From an uncultured Roseiflexaceae bacterium (GTDB taxonomy: Bacteria > Chloroflexota > Chloroflexia > Chloroflexales > Roseiflexaceae), in the NCBI GenBank assembly GCA_937974195.1, contig CALJIC010000069.1:1-24294 (forward strand): a stretch of DNA of 24,294 nucleotides, read 5' to 3'. A program made the translations under genes and the position numbers. Every line of letters begins with the position of its first letter. Position 1 is the first letter of the stretch. The notes beneath the pieces are model-generated. The model saw only the letters and a list, made by a program, of their open reading frames with translations. It was not told the origin of the DNA and did not search any database. Below, piece after piece: positions 1-7,836 of this stretch.

Positions 1-12
1 CACGTCGCATTG

Positions 13-41
13 TTGACACCCATGAGCCTGCGTGGTATCGT
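13..41 (+). promoter_or_regulatory. Putative sigma-70 promoter of the sugar isomerase pair
   Basis: A perfect TTGACA (13-18) is followed after 17 bp by TATCGT (36-41), which matches four of six positions of the -10 consensus. It lies 64 bp ahead of the first GTG start. Just downstream, the palindrome TGGT-N4-ACCA (45-56) and ACCATATCA (60-68) could be regulator sites. The reverse complement of ACCATATCA recurs in the promoter of the nearby GntR gene. Confidence 0.5.
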
Positions 42-104
42 GGCTGGTACGGACCACAGACCATATCACGACGTCTCAGCCCGCACCAAGAGAGGAGGTT
101 TCCT

Positions 105-938
105 GTGCGCTACGGAGCCATGCAGAGCGTGCTTCGGGAGCCAACCCCCGCCGTCTTCGCGCGCGCCGCGCAGCTGGGCATCGAAGGAGTCGAGATCGAC
201 TGGCACCGCCCCGCCGACGTGGAGCCGGGCGGGCCGCTCGCACCGGAGCTGCGCGCGGGCATCCGCAGCGCCGCCGCCGCCGCGGGCGTGGCCATCCCCT
301 CGGTCGCCGCGCACTTCCTCAACCAGGGCGGGCTGGCCTCACCCGAGCCGGAGACGCAGCAGAAGGCGCTCGCCGCAGTGCGGGCCGGCATCCAGCTCTG
401 CGCCGACCTGGGGGCGCGCGTGCTGCTGGTGCCCTTCTTCTTAAAAGGGGACATCGGCGGCGCCGACGGCGTGGAGCGGCTGCGCGGGCATCTGCGCGCC
501 CTGGCCCCCGAGGCCGAGGCCGCCGGCGTCGTGCTGGCGATCGAGCACACCCTCCCGGCCGCCGAGAGCGCCGCGCTGCTCGACTCGGTCGGCTCGCCGT
601 TCGTCGCCACGTACTGGGACATGGCCAACGGCGTGGCGCTCGGCTACGACCCGCTGGCGGAGATCGCGCAGCTCGGCCGCCGGATCGCGCAGGTGCACGC
701 CAAGGAGTGGGTGCGCGACGACGGCCCGGCCCCTTCGCGCGAGCGCCCGCGCTACGACCGCATCAACGCCGCGCCGTTTGGGCAGGGCGACGTGCCGGTG
801 CGCGGCATCATGGGCGCGCTGCGCCAGGTTGGCTACGACGGGTGGATCGTGCTCGAGACCGGCGCCTTCGGCGATCCGGGCGAGTCGGCTCGCGCCGCAA
901 TGGAGCTGCTGCGCGCCGTAGAGGAGAACTCGCAGTGA
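105..938 (+). CDS. Sugar phosphate isomerase/epimerase-like TIM-barrel protein
   Basis: This 277-aa cytoplasmic protein belongs to the xylose-isomerase-like TIM-barrel superfamily (AP endonuclease family 2), whose members isomerise or epimerise sugars, keto-sugars and inositol derivatives with a divalent metal. The expected metal ligands are visible: E147 (AIEHT), D172 (YWDMAN), H198 (QVHAKEW) and E251 (VLETGAF). The GTG start at 105 is chosen because AGAGGAGG (91-98) sits 6 nt upstream and the protein begins directly with the first barrel strand. Its stop overlaps the start of a second gene of the same superfamily (GTGA), so the two are translationally coupled. The exact substrate is not recognisable. 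The neighbouring GntR regulator, sugar importer and GH2 point to catabolism of an imported carbohydrate. Confidence 0.85.
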   Translation: MRYGAMQSVLREPTPAVFARAAQLGIEGVEIDWHRPADVEPGGPLAPELRAGIRSAAAAAGVAIPSVAAHFLNQGGLASPEPETQQKALAAVRAGIQLCADLGARVLLVPFFLKGDIGGADGVERLRGHLRALAPEAEAAGVVLAIEHTLPAAESAALLDSVGSPFVATYWDMANGVALGYDPLAEIAQLGRRIAQVHAKEWVRDDGPAPSRERPRYDRINAAPFGQGDVPVRGIMGALRQVGYDGWIVLETGAFGDPGESARAAMELLRAVEENSQ

Positions 939-1753
939 ACCGAATCTCGTTCATCACCGCCAACTACGTCGGCCGTGAGCTCGGCTTCCACGTGACTGGT
1001 GGCTGGGGGCAGGGCGATAGCGCGACGAACGCCTACTTCGCGCCGGCCGACACCTTCCGCGAGCGCTTCGATGCGCTGATCGGCGGGATCCGCGCCCTGG
1101 GCTTCGAGTCGGTGGACCTGTGGACCGCGCACCTCAACTGGGCCTGGGCGACGCCCGAGCACATCGCGGCTGCGCGCGAGGTGCTGGCGCAGCACGGGAT
1201 GACGGTCACCAGCCTGGCCGGCGGCTTCGGCGCAACGCGCGCCGACCTCGAGGCCGCCTGCCGGGTCGCGCAGGCGATGGGCACGACGATCCTGGGCGGG
1301 TCGTGCGCGCTGCTGAAGAGCGACCGGGCGACGGCGGTGGGCGTGCTCGCGGAGCACGGGGTGCGCCTGGCGATCGAGAACCACCCCGCCGAGAAGACGC
1401 CGGCGGACATCCTGGAGCAGATCGGGGACGGCGGCGGCGGCACCCTCGGGACGGCGGTGGACACCGGCTGGTGGGGCACCCAGGGGTACGATGCGGCGCA
1501 GGCGATCGAGGAGCTGCGCGACCACATCCTGTGCGTCCATCTCAAGGATGTGCTGCGCGTGGGCGGCCACGAGACGTGCCTCTACGGGCGCGGCGTCGTC
1601 CCGGTGGAGCGCTGCGTGCGCGTCCTGCGGGATATCGGCTACCAGGGGAGCATCGGGGTCGAGCACGAGCCGTTCCACCCCCACCACTCCTACGACCCCT
1701 CCGAGGAGTGCGCCGCGATGCTCGGCATGTTGCGCGGCTGGCTCGCCGCCTGA
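935..1753 (+). CDS. Second sugar isomerase/epimerase-like TIM-barrel protein
   Basis: This 272-aa protein is of the same xylose-isomerase-like TIM-barrel superfamily as the preceding gene but clearly divergent from it. Candidate metal ligands are E148 (AIENHP), D176 (AVDTGWW), H202 (CVHLKDV) and E243 (GVEHEPF). The GTG start at 935 overlaps the upstream TGA, with GAGGAG (921-926) as ribosome site. Longer readings in this frame run antisense-like through the first gene and are discarded. The IENHP and VHLKDV signatures are typical of the sugar phosphate isomerase/epimerase annotation class. The two coupled paralogues may act on successive intermediates or form a hetero-oligomer; this is inference only. 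Confidence 0.85.
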   Translation: MNRISFITANYVGRELGFHVTGGWGQGDSATNAYFAPADTFRERFDALIGGIRALGFESVDLWTAHLNWAWATPEHIAAAREVLAQHGMTVTSLAGGFGATRADLEAACRVAQAMGTTILGGSCALLKSDRATAVGVLAEHGVRLAIENHPAEKTPADILEQIGDGGGGTLGTAVDTGWWGTQGYDAAQAIEELRDHILCVHLKDVLRVGGHETCLYGRGVVPVERCVRVLRDIGYQGSIGVEHEPFHPHHSYDPSEECAAMLGMLRGWLAA

Positions 1754-1763
1754 CCGTGGGGCC

Positions 1764-1793
1764 GGCGGGGTGGGCGAGCGGCACCGCCCCGCC
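1764..1793 (+). terminator. Weak GC hairpin after the isomerase pair
   Basis: GGCGGGG (1764-1770) can pair with CCCCGCC (1787-1793) just after the stop at 1753. There is no T-run, so it may only slow polymerase or protect the RNA end rather than terminate. Confidence 0.3.
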
Positions 1794-1803
1794 CTTCATG
1801 CCT

Positions 1804-1832
1804 CTGTCAAGAGATCATATCAATCTTGACAG
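1804..1832 (+). promoter_or_regulatory. Operator-like inverted repeat over the regulator promoter
   Basis: CTGTCAAGA (1804-1812) and TCTTGACAG (1824-1832) form a perfect 9-bp inverted repeat with an 11-nt spacer. The right arm contains the -35 hexamer TTGACA (1826-1831). A second pair, CATATCA (1816-1822) and TGATATG (1841-1847), interleaves with it. Such symmetry on a -35 element suggests a dimeric regulator binding here, most simply autoregulation by the GntR protein encoded downstream. Confidence 0.55.
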
Positions 1833-1854
1833 TGATGTAATGATATGGTACAAA
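1826..1854 (+). promoter_or_regulatory. Putative sigma-70 promoter of the GntR gene
   Basis: TTGACA (1826-1831), a 17-bp spacer, then TACAAA (1849-1854). The stretch is AT-rich in an otherwise GC-rich window and lies 64 bp ahead of the chosen ATG at 1919. Overlap with the inverted repeat at 1804-1832 supports regulation. Confidence 0.6.
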
Positions 1855-1918
1855 AGGGCCACCGCACAGGAACCCCACGAGCCGCTAGTGCGTGTGCCTG
1901 ATGCTGGCGAGGACGCCG

Positions 1919-2698
1919 ATGCCCCCTGCGAGCGGACAGCAGGTCTACAACGCTGTCGTCGAAGCGATTCAGCAGCGGATCGCCGACGGCGAGTGGCAGC
2001 CTGGCCAGCGCTTGCCGAGCATCGCCCAGCTCGCCCAAGAGCTCGGTACAAGTACCGGCCCGGTGCGCGAAGCGGCGCGGGTGCTCGCATCGCGCGGCCT
2101 GCTGCGGATCGAGCACGGACGCGGCATCTTCGTCACCGCCGTCCCCGACCTCCCCCTTGACCTCTACCGGCACTTCCAGCGCGTCGACACCGGCTCGGTG
2201 CTCGAGCTCTTCGAGGCGCGCCGGGTGCTCGAGCCGGAGCTCGCGGCGCTCGCCGCCGAGCGAGGCACGGACGCCGAGATCCAGACGATCTACGAGCTTG
2301 CCGTGGCGATGGAGCAGTCTGTGGAGGCGGGCCAGGACTTCGTCGAGCCGGACATCCAGTTCCACCAGAAGATCGCCGCCGCGGCCAGGAACGCCGTCCT
2401 GGCAGGGATCATGGCGGGCCTCAACGATGCCATCCTGGAGGGTCGCAGGCTGACGGTCCAGCTGCCGGGCATGACGCCGCGCGCCGTCCGCTACCACAGG
2501 CTGATCGCAGAGGCGATCCGCGACCGGCGTCCGCTGCAGGCGCGGCTGCTGATGCTGGCGCACGTGAACGACGCCATCGACTCGCTGCTCAGCGTCCACC
2601 CTGGGGCGCGGAACAACCTGCACAGCGGGCAGGCGTCTTCCAGCGCGGTCATCATCGGCTCCCCTGCGCTTGAGCGTCCGCACGGGGCGCCGAGTTGA
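1919..2698 (+). CDS. GntR family transcriptional regulator, FCD (FadR-type) effector domain
   Basis: This 259-aa protein has an N-terminal winged helix (about 1-75) with the GntR signature LPSIAQLAQELGTSTGPVREA and the wing GRGIFV. An all-helical FCD ligand domain follows (about 95-225). D145, H149 (DIQFH), H193 (YHRLI) and H215 (LAHV) fit the metal-binding FCD pattern seen in sugar-acid and carboxylate sensors. ATG 1919 is preferred over upstream GTG 1892 because GCGAGGA (1907-1913) lies 5 nt before it. The gene stands between the isomerase pair and the sugar importer and probably controls both; its own promoter carries an inverted repeat. The effector is unknown. The tail after residue 225 is low-complexity and uninformative. 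Confidence 0.9.
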   Translation: MPPASGQQVYNAVVEAIQQRIADGEWQPGQRLPSIAQLAQELGTSTGPVREAARVLASRGLLRIEHGRGIFVTAVPDLPLDLYRHFQRVDTGSVLELFEARRVLEPELAALAAERGTDAEIQTIYELAVAMEQSVEAGQDFVEPDIQFHQKIAAAARNAVLAGIMAGLNDAILEGRRLTVQLPGMTPRAVRYHRLIAEAIRDRRPLQARLLMLAHVNDAIDSLLSVHPGARNNLHSGQASSSAVIIGSPALERPHGAPS

Positions 2699-2856
2699 GC
2701 CGAGAGGAGGTGCGCCTCGAGAGCGAAAGCGGTCCGTCGTAGTCAGCAGTCGGCACACACCACGCGGCGTGTCGCGCCAGGGGCACTGGCGGCCGCGGCG
2801 GTGCACGTATTCGAACAGATGCTCAGGCACAGGAGCCCTGACAAGGAGGCGAAGTC

Positions 2857-4242
2857 ATGACCACGCGCAGAATCAGCCGGCGCGCATTCCTGCTCGGCGC
2901 TGCCGCCGCTGGCACTGGAGCCATTCTGGCCGCCTGCGGCGCGCAGACGCCCGCCCAGCAGCCCACCGATGCTCCTGCCGGCGAGCCAGCGTCCGGCGAT
3001 CAGCCGGCACCGGCCTCCTCTGGCAAGACGACCACCTGGTGGTTTGCCTGGAGTAACCTCGAGGCCGCCGTACAGAAGATCGTCGAGACGCCCGAGTTCA
3101 AGGAGACGATGGGCGACACGGTGCTCGAGTACAAGGGCAGCGTCAACTCCGAGGCGATCCTCACCGCGATCGCCGGCGGCACTCCGCCGGACGGCGGCTC
3201 GAACTTCGACTACCCGAACTTCTGGGCGCGCGGCGCGGTCATCCCGGTGGACGACAAGGTCGCGGCGAGCTCGATCATCAAGAAGGATGACATGATCCCC
3301 GCGCTGTGGGACAGCGTGTTCTACGACGGCAAGATGGTCGGCGTGCCGGGGATCGAGAGCTTCATCTGGTGGGGCCTGAACTACAACGCCAAGGCCGCCG
3401 AGGAGGCCGGGCTCGACCCGGACAACCCGCCGCAGACCTGGGACGAGGTGCTCACCTGGCACAAGGCGCTGACGAAGTTCGACGCGGCCGGCAACCTGCA
3501 GCAGTTCGGGCTGGACCCGTACGACGCCATGGCCGGCGAGCCCGACTTCGGCGTCCAGTCGTTCGGCGGCTTCAACTGGTGGGACGAGAACTCGCGCACG
3601 ATCAACCTCAACAACGACGCCGTGGCCGAGTGGCTCGAGACGTGCGGCGAGTTCATCAAGATCATCGGCCCCGACAAGCTGGCCGGCATGCGCCAGGACG
3701 AGAACCTGGGCGGCTGGGGCGCCTCGTACAACGCCGGCATCCAGACCATGATCATCGAGGGGTACTGGCACCCGGGCGAGACCCAGATCCAGAAGCCCGA
3801 GATCGCCCAGTACAACCGCGCCACCTGGGCGCCGGTGCCCGTCAGCCGCGCGGGCAAGAAGATCATGGCCACCGGCGCGCACATGGTGCAGCTGTTCAAG
3901 GACGGCAAGAACACCGAGGATATGTTCCGCGTGGCCGAGTTCCTGCTCACGGACACCGCGCTGGACATCATCTTCGCCGAAGTTGGCTGGATCACCGGTA
4001 AGCTCTCCTGGCTCGAGAAGGTCGATCCGAACGCCTACCCGGGCCTGAAGTTCTACATCGACGCCCCCGACCAGGTCGACGAGTGGATCATCGGGCGGCG
4101 CTGCCCCATCCACTGGTTCATCAACACGCAGAAGGCCGAGCTGGCCGAGCAGGTCTACCGCGGCAACATGACCGGCAAGGAGGCGGCCGCCGAGCTGCAG
4201 GCGCGCGCTGAGGCGGAGTGGAAGGCCCAGGGGCTGAGCTAG
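2857..4242 (+). CDS. Sugar ABC transporter substrate-binding lipoprotein (CUT1 type)
   Basis: This 461-aa family 1 extracellular solute-binding protein is anchored outside the membrane and delivers a carbohydrate to the permeases encoded next. The N-terminus combines a twin-arginine-like motif (SRRAF, residues 7-11), a hydrophobic stretch and a lipobox LAAC with C27, so it looks like a Tat-exported lipoprotein. A Thr/Pro/Gln/Ala-rich linker leads into the binding domain from about residue 57, rich in Trp and Tyr (for example TTWWFAW, FIWWGLNY, FNWWDE) as expected for stacking on sugars. AAGGAGG (2843-2849) sits 7 nt before the ATG. It heads an importer operon separated from the first permease by a stable hairpin. 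Ligand identity cannot be assigned. Confidence 0.93.
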   Translation: MTTRRISRRAFLLGAAAAGTGAILAACGAQTPAQQPTDAPAGEPASGDQPAPASSGKTTTWWFAWSNLEAAVQKIVETPEFKETMGDTVLEYKGSVNSEAILTAIAGGTPPDGGSNFDYPNFWARGAVIPVDDKVAASSIIKKDDMIPALWDSVFYDGKMVGVPGIESFIWWGLNYNAKAAEEAGLDPDNPPQTWDEVLTWHKALTKFDAAGNLQQFGLDPYDAMAGEPDFGVQSFGGFNWWDENSRTINLNNDAVAEWLETCGEFIKIIGPDKLAGMRQDENLGGWGASYNAGIQTMIIEGYWHPGETQIQKPEIAQYNRATWAPVPVSRAGKKIMATGAHMVQLFKDGKNTEDMFRVAEFLLTDTALDIIFAEVGWITGKLSWLEKVDPNAYPGLKFYIDAPDQVDEWIIGRRCPIHWFINTQKAELAEQVYRGNMTGKEAAAELQARAEAEWKAQGLS

Positions 4243-4255
4243 GAGCAAGTGGGGT

Positions 4256-4280
4256 GGGGTGGGTGGTCTCCACCCACCCC
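4256..4280 (+). other. Intercistronic hairpin between binding protein and permease
   Basis: GGGGTGGGTGG (4256-4266) pairs perfectly with CCACCCACCCC (4270-4280) around a TCT loop, an 11-bp GC stem. It begins 13 nt after the binding-protein stop and ends at the permease ribosome site AAGGAG (4282-4287). There is no T-run. In ABC importer operons such hairpins often stabilise the upstream cistron or dampen read-through, giving more binding protein than permease. Confidence 0.6.
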
Positions 4281-4291
4281 CAAGGAGCGCA

Positions 4292-5218
4292 ATGATGCAG
4301 TCCATAGCGGTGCGCAGAAGCGGGTTGACCAGCCGAGACCGGCGCAACCTCGTGACGGGCCTGCTGTTCGTCTCGCCCTGGATCATCGGCTTTCTGCTCT
4401 TTACGGTCTTCCCGCTGTTCTACTCGCTCTATATCAGCCTCACGCGCTACGACCTCATCCGCGACCCGGTGTTCATCGGCGCGGCCAACTACACCGAGCT
4501 GTTCTTCGAGGACGCGCAGTTCTGGAAGGTCGTGTACAACACGATCTACTACGTGCTGATCAGCGTGCCGCTCTCGCTCGCGTTCTCCTTCCTGGTCGCC
4601 AACCTGCTGAACACGCGGGTCGTCGGGCGCTCGTTCTTCCGCGCGGTGATGTACATCCCGGCGATCGTGCCGGGGATCTGCGCCGCGATGGTCTGGCTGT
4701 TCCTGCTGAACATCCAGTACGGCGCGATCAACGGCTTCCTCCAGTCGATCGGCATGCCGGCCATCCCGTTCCTCTCCAGCCCGGAGCTCACCAAGCCGAG
4801 CCTGATCATGATCGCCGTCTGGGCAACGGGGAACGCGGTGGTGGTGTTTCTGGCCGGCCTGCAGGATGTGCCGCGCTCGCTGTACGAGGCGGCGGTGGTG
4901 GACGGCGCGAACGGCTGGCAGCAGTTCCGCAACGTCACTATCCCCATGAGCACGCCGGTCATCCTGTTCAACCTGGTGATCGGCTTCATCGGCGCGTTCC
5001 AGGAGTTCACCTCGGCCTATCTGATCTTCGGCACAGGCGGAGGCCCGCTGAACTCCGCGCTGCTGTACTCGCCCTTCCTGTACCAGAACGCCTTCCAGTT
5101 CCTGCGGATGGGTAAGGCGTCGGCGCTGGCCTGGCTGCTCTTCATCGTCGTCGTCATCGGAACGATGATCCTCTTCCGCACCTCGGCGCGCTGGGTCTAC
5201 TACGGAGGTGAGAGATGA
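4292..5218 (+). CDS. Sugar ABC transporter permease (MalF/UgpA-like)
   Basis: This 308-aa inner-membrane protein has about six transmembrane helices (first near GFLLFTVFPLFYSLYISL) and the EAA loop that docks on the ATPase (YEAAVVDGANGWQQFRNVTIP, about residues 197-217). It forms the translocation path together with the next permease. ATG 4292, or the adjacent ATG 4295, is chosen because AAGGAG (4282-4287) lies directly upstream; the longer in-frame start at 4259 would place coding sequence in the hairpin. Its stop overlaps the following ATG (ATGA), implying stoichiometric translation. No ATP-binding gene follows, so a shared MsmK/UgpC-type ATPase elsewhere is expected. Confidence 0.93.
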   Translation: MMQSIAVRRSGLTSRDRRNLVTGLLFVSPWIIGFLLFTVFPLFYSLYISLTRYDLIRDPVFIGAANYTELFFEDAQFWKVVYNTIYYVLISVPLSLAFSFLVANLLNTRVVGRSFFRAVMYIPAIVPGICAAMVWLFLLNIQYGAINGFLQSIGMPAIPFLSSPELTKPSLIMIAVWATGNAVVVFLAGLQDVPRSLYEAAVVDGANGWQQFRNVTIPMSTPVILFNLVIGFIGAFQEFTSAYLIFGTGGGPLNSALLYSPFLYQNAFQFLRMGKASALAWLLFIVVVIGTMILFRTSARWVYYGGER

Positions 5219-6126
5219 CGGCGGTCGATAAAGCTCAGTCCATCCCGGCACCGGCGACCAAGCGGCGCTCCCGGCGCAGCGCCCGCCAGCAGGCGGTCGA
5301 GGTGCTGAAGTACGCGGTGCTGATCGTGCTGGCGGCGACGTGGATCTTCCCGTTCTACTGGATGTTCTCCTCGGCGCTCAAGGACGACCCGCAGGTCTAC
5401 ACGATCCCGCCGGTGCTGATCCCGAACCCGGCCCACTGGAATAACTTCGCCGACGCGTGGGCCAAGAACGACTTCAACCTGTTCGCGATCAACACCATCT
5501 TCCGCTACGCCGTGCCGGCGACGCTCCTGACGGTGATCTCGTCCGGCCTGGTGGCCTACGGCTTCTCGCGCATCAAGTGGCCGGGGCGCGATGTGCTGTT
5601 CTACGTCTGCCTGATCACGATCATGCTGCCGTGGCAGGTGACGATGGTGCCGCTGTTCATCACGTTCAAGAACCTGGGCTGGATCAACTCCTACCTGCCG
5701 CTGGTGGTCCCGAACGCTTTCGGCAGCGCGTTCTTCATCTTTATGATGCGGCAGTTCTTCCTGACGATTCCGGAGGAGCTGTCCGACGCCGCCAGGATCG
5801 ATGGCGCGAGCGAGTTCGGCATCCTGGTCCGGATCATCCTGCCGCTCGCCGTCCCGGCGCTGGCGGTGGTGGCGCTGTTCCGCTTCCTCGGCGCCTGGAA
5901 CGACTTCCTCGGCCCGCTGATCTACCTGAACGACGAGTCGATGTATCCGCTGGCGCTCGGCATCAACCGCCTGCGCGCCAATATCAGCGCGACGGGGACG
6001 AACGAGCTGGCCTACCCCTACCTCATGGCGGTCAGCACGATCGTCGTCACGCCGATCCTGGTGCTGTTCTTCCTGGCCCAGCGCACGTTCATCGAGGGCA
6101 TCTCGGTCACGGGCATCAAGGGCTAG
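5215..6126 (+). CDS. Sugar ABC transporter permease (MalG/UgpE-like)
   Basis: This 303-aa partner permease has a cytoplasmic N-terminal tail rich in Arg/Lys (about residues 1-30), roughly six membrane helices and the EAA motif ELSDAARIDGASEFGILVR beginning near residue 188. It pairs with the preceding permease in a CUT1 carbohydrate importer. The ATG at 5215 overlaps the upstream TGA by ATGA and is preceded by GGAGGTG (5204-5210). Length and motif order are normal for the family. It ends the importer set, and 45 nt separate it from the FG-GAP lipoprotein gene. Confidence 0.93.
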   Translation: MTAVDKAQSIPAPATKRRSRRSARQQAVEVLKYAVLIVLAATWIFPFYWMFSSALKDDPQVYTIPPVLIPNPAHWNNFADAWAKNDFNLFAINTIFRYAVPATLLTVISSGLVAYGFSRIKWPGRDVLFYVCLITIMLPWQVTMVPLFITFKNLGWINSYLPLVVPNAFGSAFFIFMMRQFFLTIPEELSDAARIDGASEFGILVRIILPLAVPALAVVALFRFLGAWNDFLGPLIYLNDESMYPLALGINRLRANISATGTNELAYPYLMAVSTIVVTPILVLFFLAQRTFIEGISVTGIKG

Positions 6127-6171
6127 CTCCGCCCGCCGCGGATGGGTATCGGGCTCTGACGACCGACGGCT

Positions 6172-7836
6172 ATGCGCCTCAACAGTATCGCGTCCGCCGC
6201 CGCGCTGCTGACGCTCGCGCTGGCGGCCTGCGCCGCCCCTGAAGCGAGCTCGTCGCGCGCCTCCGGCCCGACTGTGCCCGTGCAGGTCTCGCAGACCGCG
6301 CTCGCCAGCCCGGGCCCGTGCGAGGACCGCTTCGTCGCCCACGGGCTCGGCGTGGCCGACGGCGTGCGGATCCGCGAGATCACCACCTACATCAGCAACG
6401 GCGCCGGCCTCGCCGCCGGCGACCTGGACCGCGACGGCGACCTGGACCTGGTGTTCGCCAGCGTGGACCGCGAGAGCACGATCCTGTGGAACGAGGGCGG
6501 GCTGGCGTTCCGCCCCGAGCCGCTCGACGACCGGTTCACCCGCGCGGTCAATGTGGTGGACGTGGACGGCGACGGCCTGCTGGACCTGGTCTTCACCCAC
6601 CGCGGCGTCGCCGGCGTCTCCTTCTGGCGCAACCTCGGGCCGGGCCCGGCCGGGGCGCGCTTCGCCCGCGAGCCGCTGCCGGGCGTCCACCACTACGCCT
6701 ACGCGATGGCCTGGGCCGACCTCAACGGCGACGGCGCGCTCGACCTGGTCACCGGCGCCTACGACGTCGAGCTGAAGAACCACGGCGTCCTGGAGCCGCA
6801 GATCGCCGCCAGCGGCGGCCTGGTGCTCTACGAGCAGATCGACGGCGGCTTCATCGCCAGCCAGCTGGCGCAGCGCTCCGAGGCGCTCGCCGTGGGGCTG
6901 GTGGACCTGGACGGCGACGACCGGCTCGATATCTGGGCCGCCAACGACTTCGAGCTGCTGGACGGCCACTGGCTGTGGCGCAACGGCACCTGGGTGCCCG
7001 CCCGGCCGTTCGAGCAGACCTCGCACAGCACCATGAGCATCGACTGGGGCGACATCACCAACAGCGGCCAGGTGAGCCTGTTCACCACCGACATGAACCC
7101 CGGCGACGTCTCGACGAGCGTGATCGCGGCGTGGCTGCCGGTGATGAGCATGATGGAGGAGCACCGCATCCCGGACGACCCGCAGATCATGGCGAACGTG
7201 CTCCAGGTGCGGCGCGGCGATCGCTGGCGCAACGAGGCCGCATGGCGCGGCGTGGACGCGACCGGCTGGAGCTGGAGCGGGAAGTTCGGCGACCTCGACA
7301 ACGACGGCTTCCTCGACCTGTACGTGGTCAACGGCATGATCGCCGCCAATATGTTCGCCCACCTGCCGGGCGGCGAGCTGGTGGAGGAGAACCGCGCCTT
7401 CCGCAACCGCGGCGACGGCCGCTTCCAGCCGATGGCGGGCTGGGGGCTCGGCTCGCAGTCCAGCGGCCGCGGCATGCTGATGGCGGACTTCGACGGCGAC
7501 GGCGACCTGGATGTCGTCGTGAACAACCTGCGCGGCGCGGCGCAGCTGTTCGAGAACCGCCTCTGCGGCGGCTCCGGCCTCGAAGTGGACCTCTTCTGGC
7601 CTGGCTCGCGCAACACCCGCGCGATCGGGGCGCAGCTCGAGCTGCACACCAGCGCGGGGGTGCTGCGGCGCGACGTCCGCACGGCGAGCGGCTATCTGTC
7701 CGGCGACCCGCCGCGGGTCCACTTCGGCGTCCCGGCCGGGGCCGAGATCCAGAAGTTGGTCGTCCGGTTCCCAGACGGCGCCACGGCTGAGGTCAGCAGC
7801 CCGGCGCCGCAGACGCTGATCGAGGTGACACGATGA
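6172..7836 (+). CDS. CRTAC1-like FG-GAP/VCBS repeat lipoprotein with ASPIC/UnbV domain
   Basis: This 554-aa exported protein has a signal peptide ending in the lipobox LAAC (C20), so it is probably lipid-anchored outside the membrane. At least six calcium-binding-type blades are visible as DxDxDGxxD motifs near residues 82, 129, 182, 243, 372 and 437 (for example DLDRDGDLDLV, DFDGDGDLDVV), with one degenerate blade near 292. They should fold as an integrin-like beta-propeller. The C-terminus (about 483-552: IGAQLELHTSAG, RDVRTASGYLSG, VRFPDGATAEV) matches the ASPIC/UnbV domain that defines CRTAC1-like proteins. No clear Shine-Dalgarno precedes the ATG. The stop overlaps the next start (ATGA), so it is coupled to a polytopic membrane protein. 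Function is unknown; adhesion or polysaccharide binding is plausible. Confidence 0.88.
   Translation: MRLNSIASAAALLTLALAACAAPEASSSRASGPTVPVQVSQTALASPGPCEDRFVAHGLGVADGVRIREITTYISNGAGLAAGDLDRDGDLDLVFASVDRESTILWNEGGLAFRPEPLDDRFTRAVNVVDVDGDGLLDLVFTHRGVAGVSFWRNLGPGPAGARFAREPLPGVHHYAYAMAWADLNGDGALDLVTGAYDVELKNHGVLEPQIAASGGLVLYEQIDGGFIASQLAQRSEALAVGLVDLDGDDRLDIWAANDFELLDGHWLWRNGTWVPARPFEQTSHSTMSIDWGDITNSGQVSLFTTDMNPGDVSTSVIAAWLPVMSMMEEHRIPDDPQIMANVLQVRRGDRWRNEAAWRGVDATGWSWSGKFGDLDNDGFLDLYVVNGMIAANMFAHLPGGELVEENRAFRNRGDGRFQPMAGWGLGSQSSGRGMLMADFDGDGDLDVVVNNLRGAAQLFENRLCGGSGLEVDLFWPGSRNTRAIGAQLELHTSAGVLRRDVRTASGYLSGDPPRVHFGVPAGAEIQKLVVRFPDGATAEVSSPAPQTLIEVTR

Noticed and set aside
1892..1918. GTG 1892 as the start of the GntR protein
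   Set aside because: No ribosome site upstream; ATG 1919 has GCGAGGA at good spacing and starts just before the conserved helix.
5200..7722. Minus-strand open frame of 840 codons opposite the permease and FG-GAP genes
   Set aside because: Same antisense artefact; the plus strand encodes recognisable EAA-motif permease and FG-GAP repeats.
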